Shown piece by piece: positions 4,986 to 5,068 of a stretch of 5,068 nucleotides of DNA. Each line of letters starts with the position of its first letter. Position 1 is the first letter of the stretch. The notes under the pieces are model-generated. The model was not told where the DNA came from. It did no database searches and saw only the letters and a program-made list of their open reading frames with translations. Origin of the DNA: CAZKEW01 sp964580435 (GTDB lineage: Bacteria > Acidobacteriota > Aminicenantia > Aminicenantales > UBA8522); contig CAZOKP010000129.1 in assembly GCA_964580435.1 (NCBI GenBank), positions 1 through 5,068 on the forward strand, read 5' to 3'. Position numbers and translations under genes: made by a program.

Positions 4986-5068
4986 GTGGTACCCGATGAG
5001 CCTGAAATCGTCTGGATCTCTCCCTTCTTGAAAAAACTTACGAAAGATAATCGGCCCGGGGGTCGGCG
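4986..5068 (+). CDS. Possible 5' end of an unidentified gene running off the window
   Basis: A frame opens at GTG 4986, preceded by GGGAG with a 6-nt gap, and runs without a stop to the window end. It reads VVPDEPEIVWISPFLKKLTK and onward. I do not recognise it, and 27 codons are too few to judge. It would be divergent from the oxidoreductase gene. The 4843-4985 stretch between them holds GC-rich sequence, a GCGGCCGC site and nothing else I can name. Confidence 0.2.
   Translation, partial: MVPDEPEIVWISPFLKKLTKDNRPGGR

Overview
The window looks like a mosaic stretch of a Gram-negative bacterial chromosome, probably an accessory region. Exported proteins with cleavable signals, strong Shine-Dalgarno sites and mixed base composition fit an environmental Desulfobacterota- or Acidobacteria-like genome. 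That taxonomic placement is only a weak inference.

Layout: (1) 32-70, a strong rho-independent terminator closing a gene that lies left of the window. (2) 146-1393 (+), a secreted C45-family / linear amide C-N hydrolase with a TTG start and a clear signal peptide. (3) 1394-1920, no gene; it holds hairpins, repeat copy A (1623-1811) and a REP-like hairpin. (4) 1921-2817 (-), a class I SAM-dependent methyltransferase with a TehB-like motif I and an unexpected N-terminal export or anchor segment. (5) 2948-3202 (+), an 84-codon reading frame carrying only the C-terminal part of a DUF1254/DUF1214 protein. (6) 3203-3829, no gene; it holds hairpins and repeat copy B (3407-3595). (7) 3830-4792 (-), a zinc-independent MDR/quinone-oxidoreductase-type enzyme, visibly AT-richer than its neighbours. 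(8) 4793-5068, its promoter region and possibly the start of another gene running off the right end.

The most notable structure is the pair of direct repeats A and B, about 190 bp each, about 91% identical by hand alignment and exactly 1784 bp apart. Each ends in the 3' part of a tRNA gene, best read as tRNA-Val(CAC): anticodon arm, variable loop, T arm, acceptor 3' strand and discriminator. Neither has a 5' half. They differ by a compensatory T-stem base-pair swap. They look like attachment-site scars of elements inserted serially into a tRNA-Val gene. The segment between them (methyltransferase plus DUF1214 fragment) would be one cargo block. No intact integrase lies in the window.

The genes do not form an operon or an obvious shared pathway: orientation alternates, each full gene has its own ribosome binding site, and two have candidate promoters of their own.
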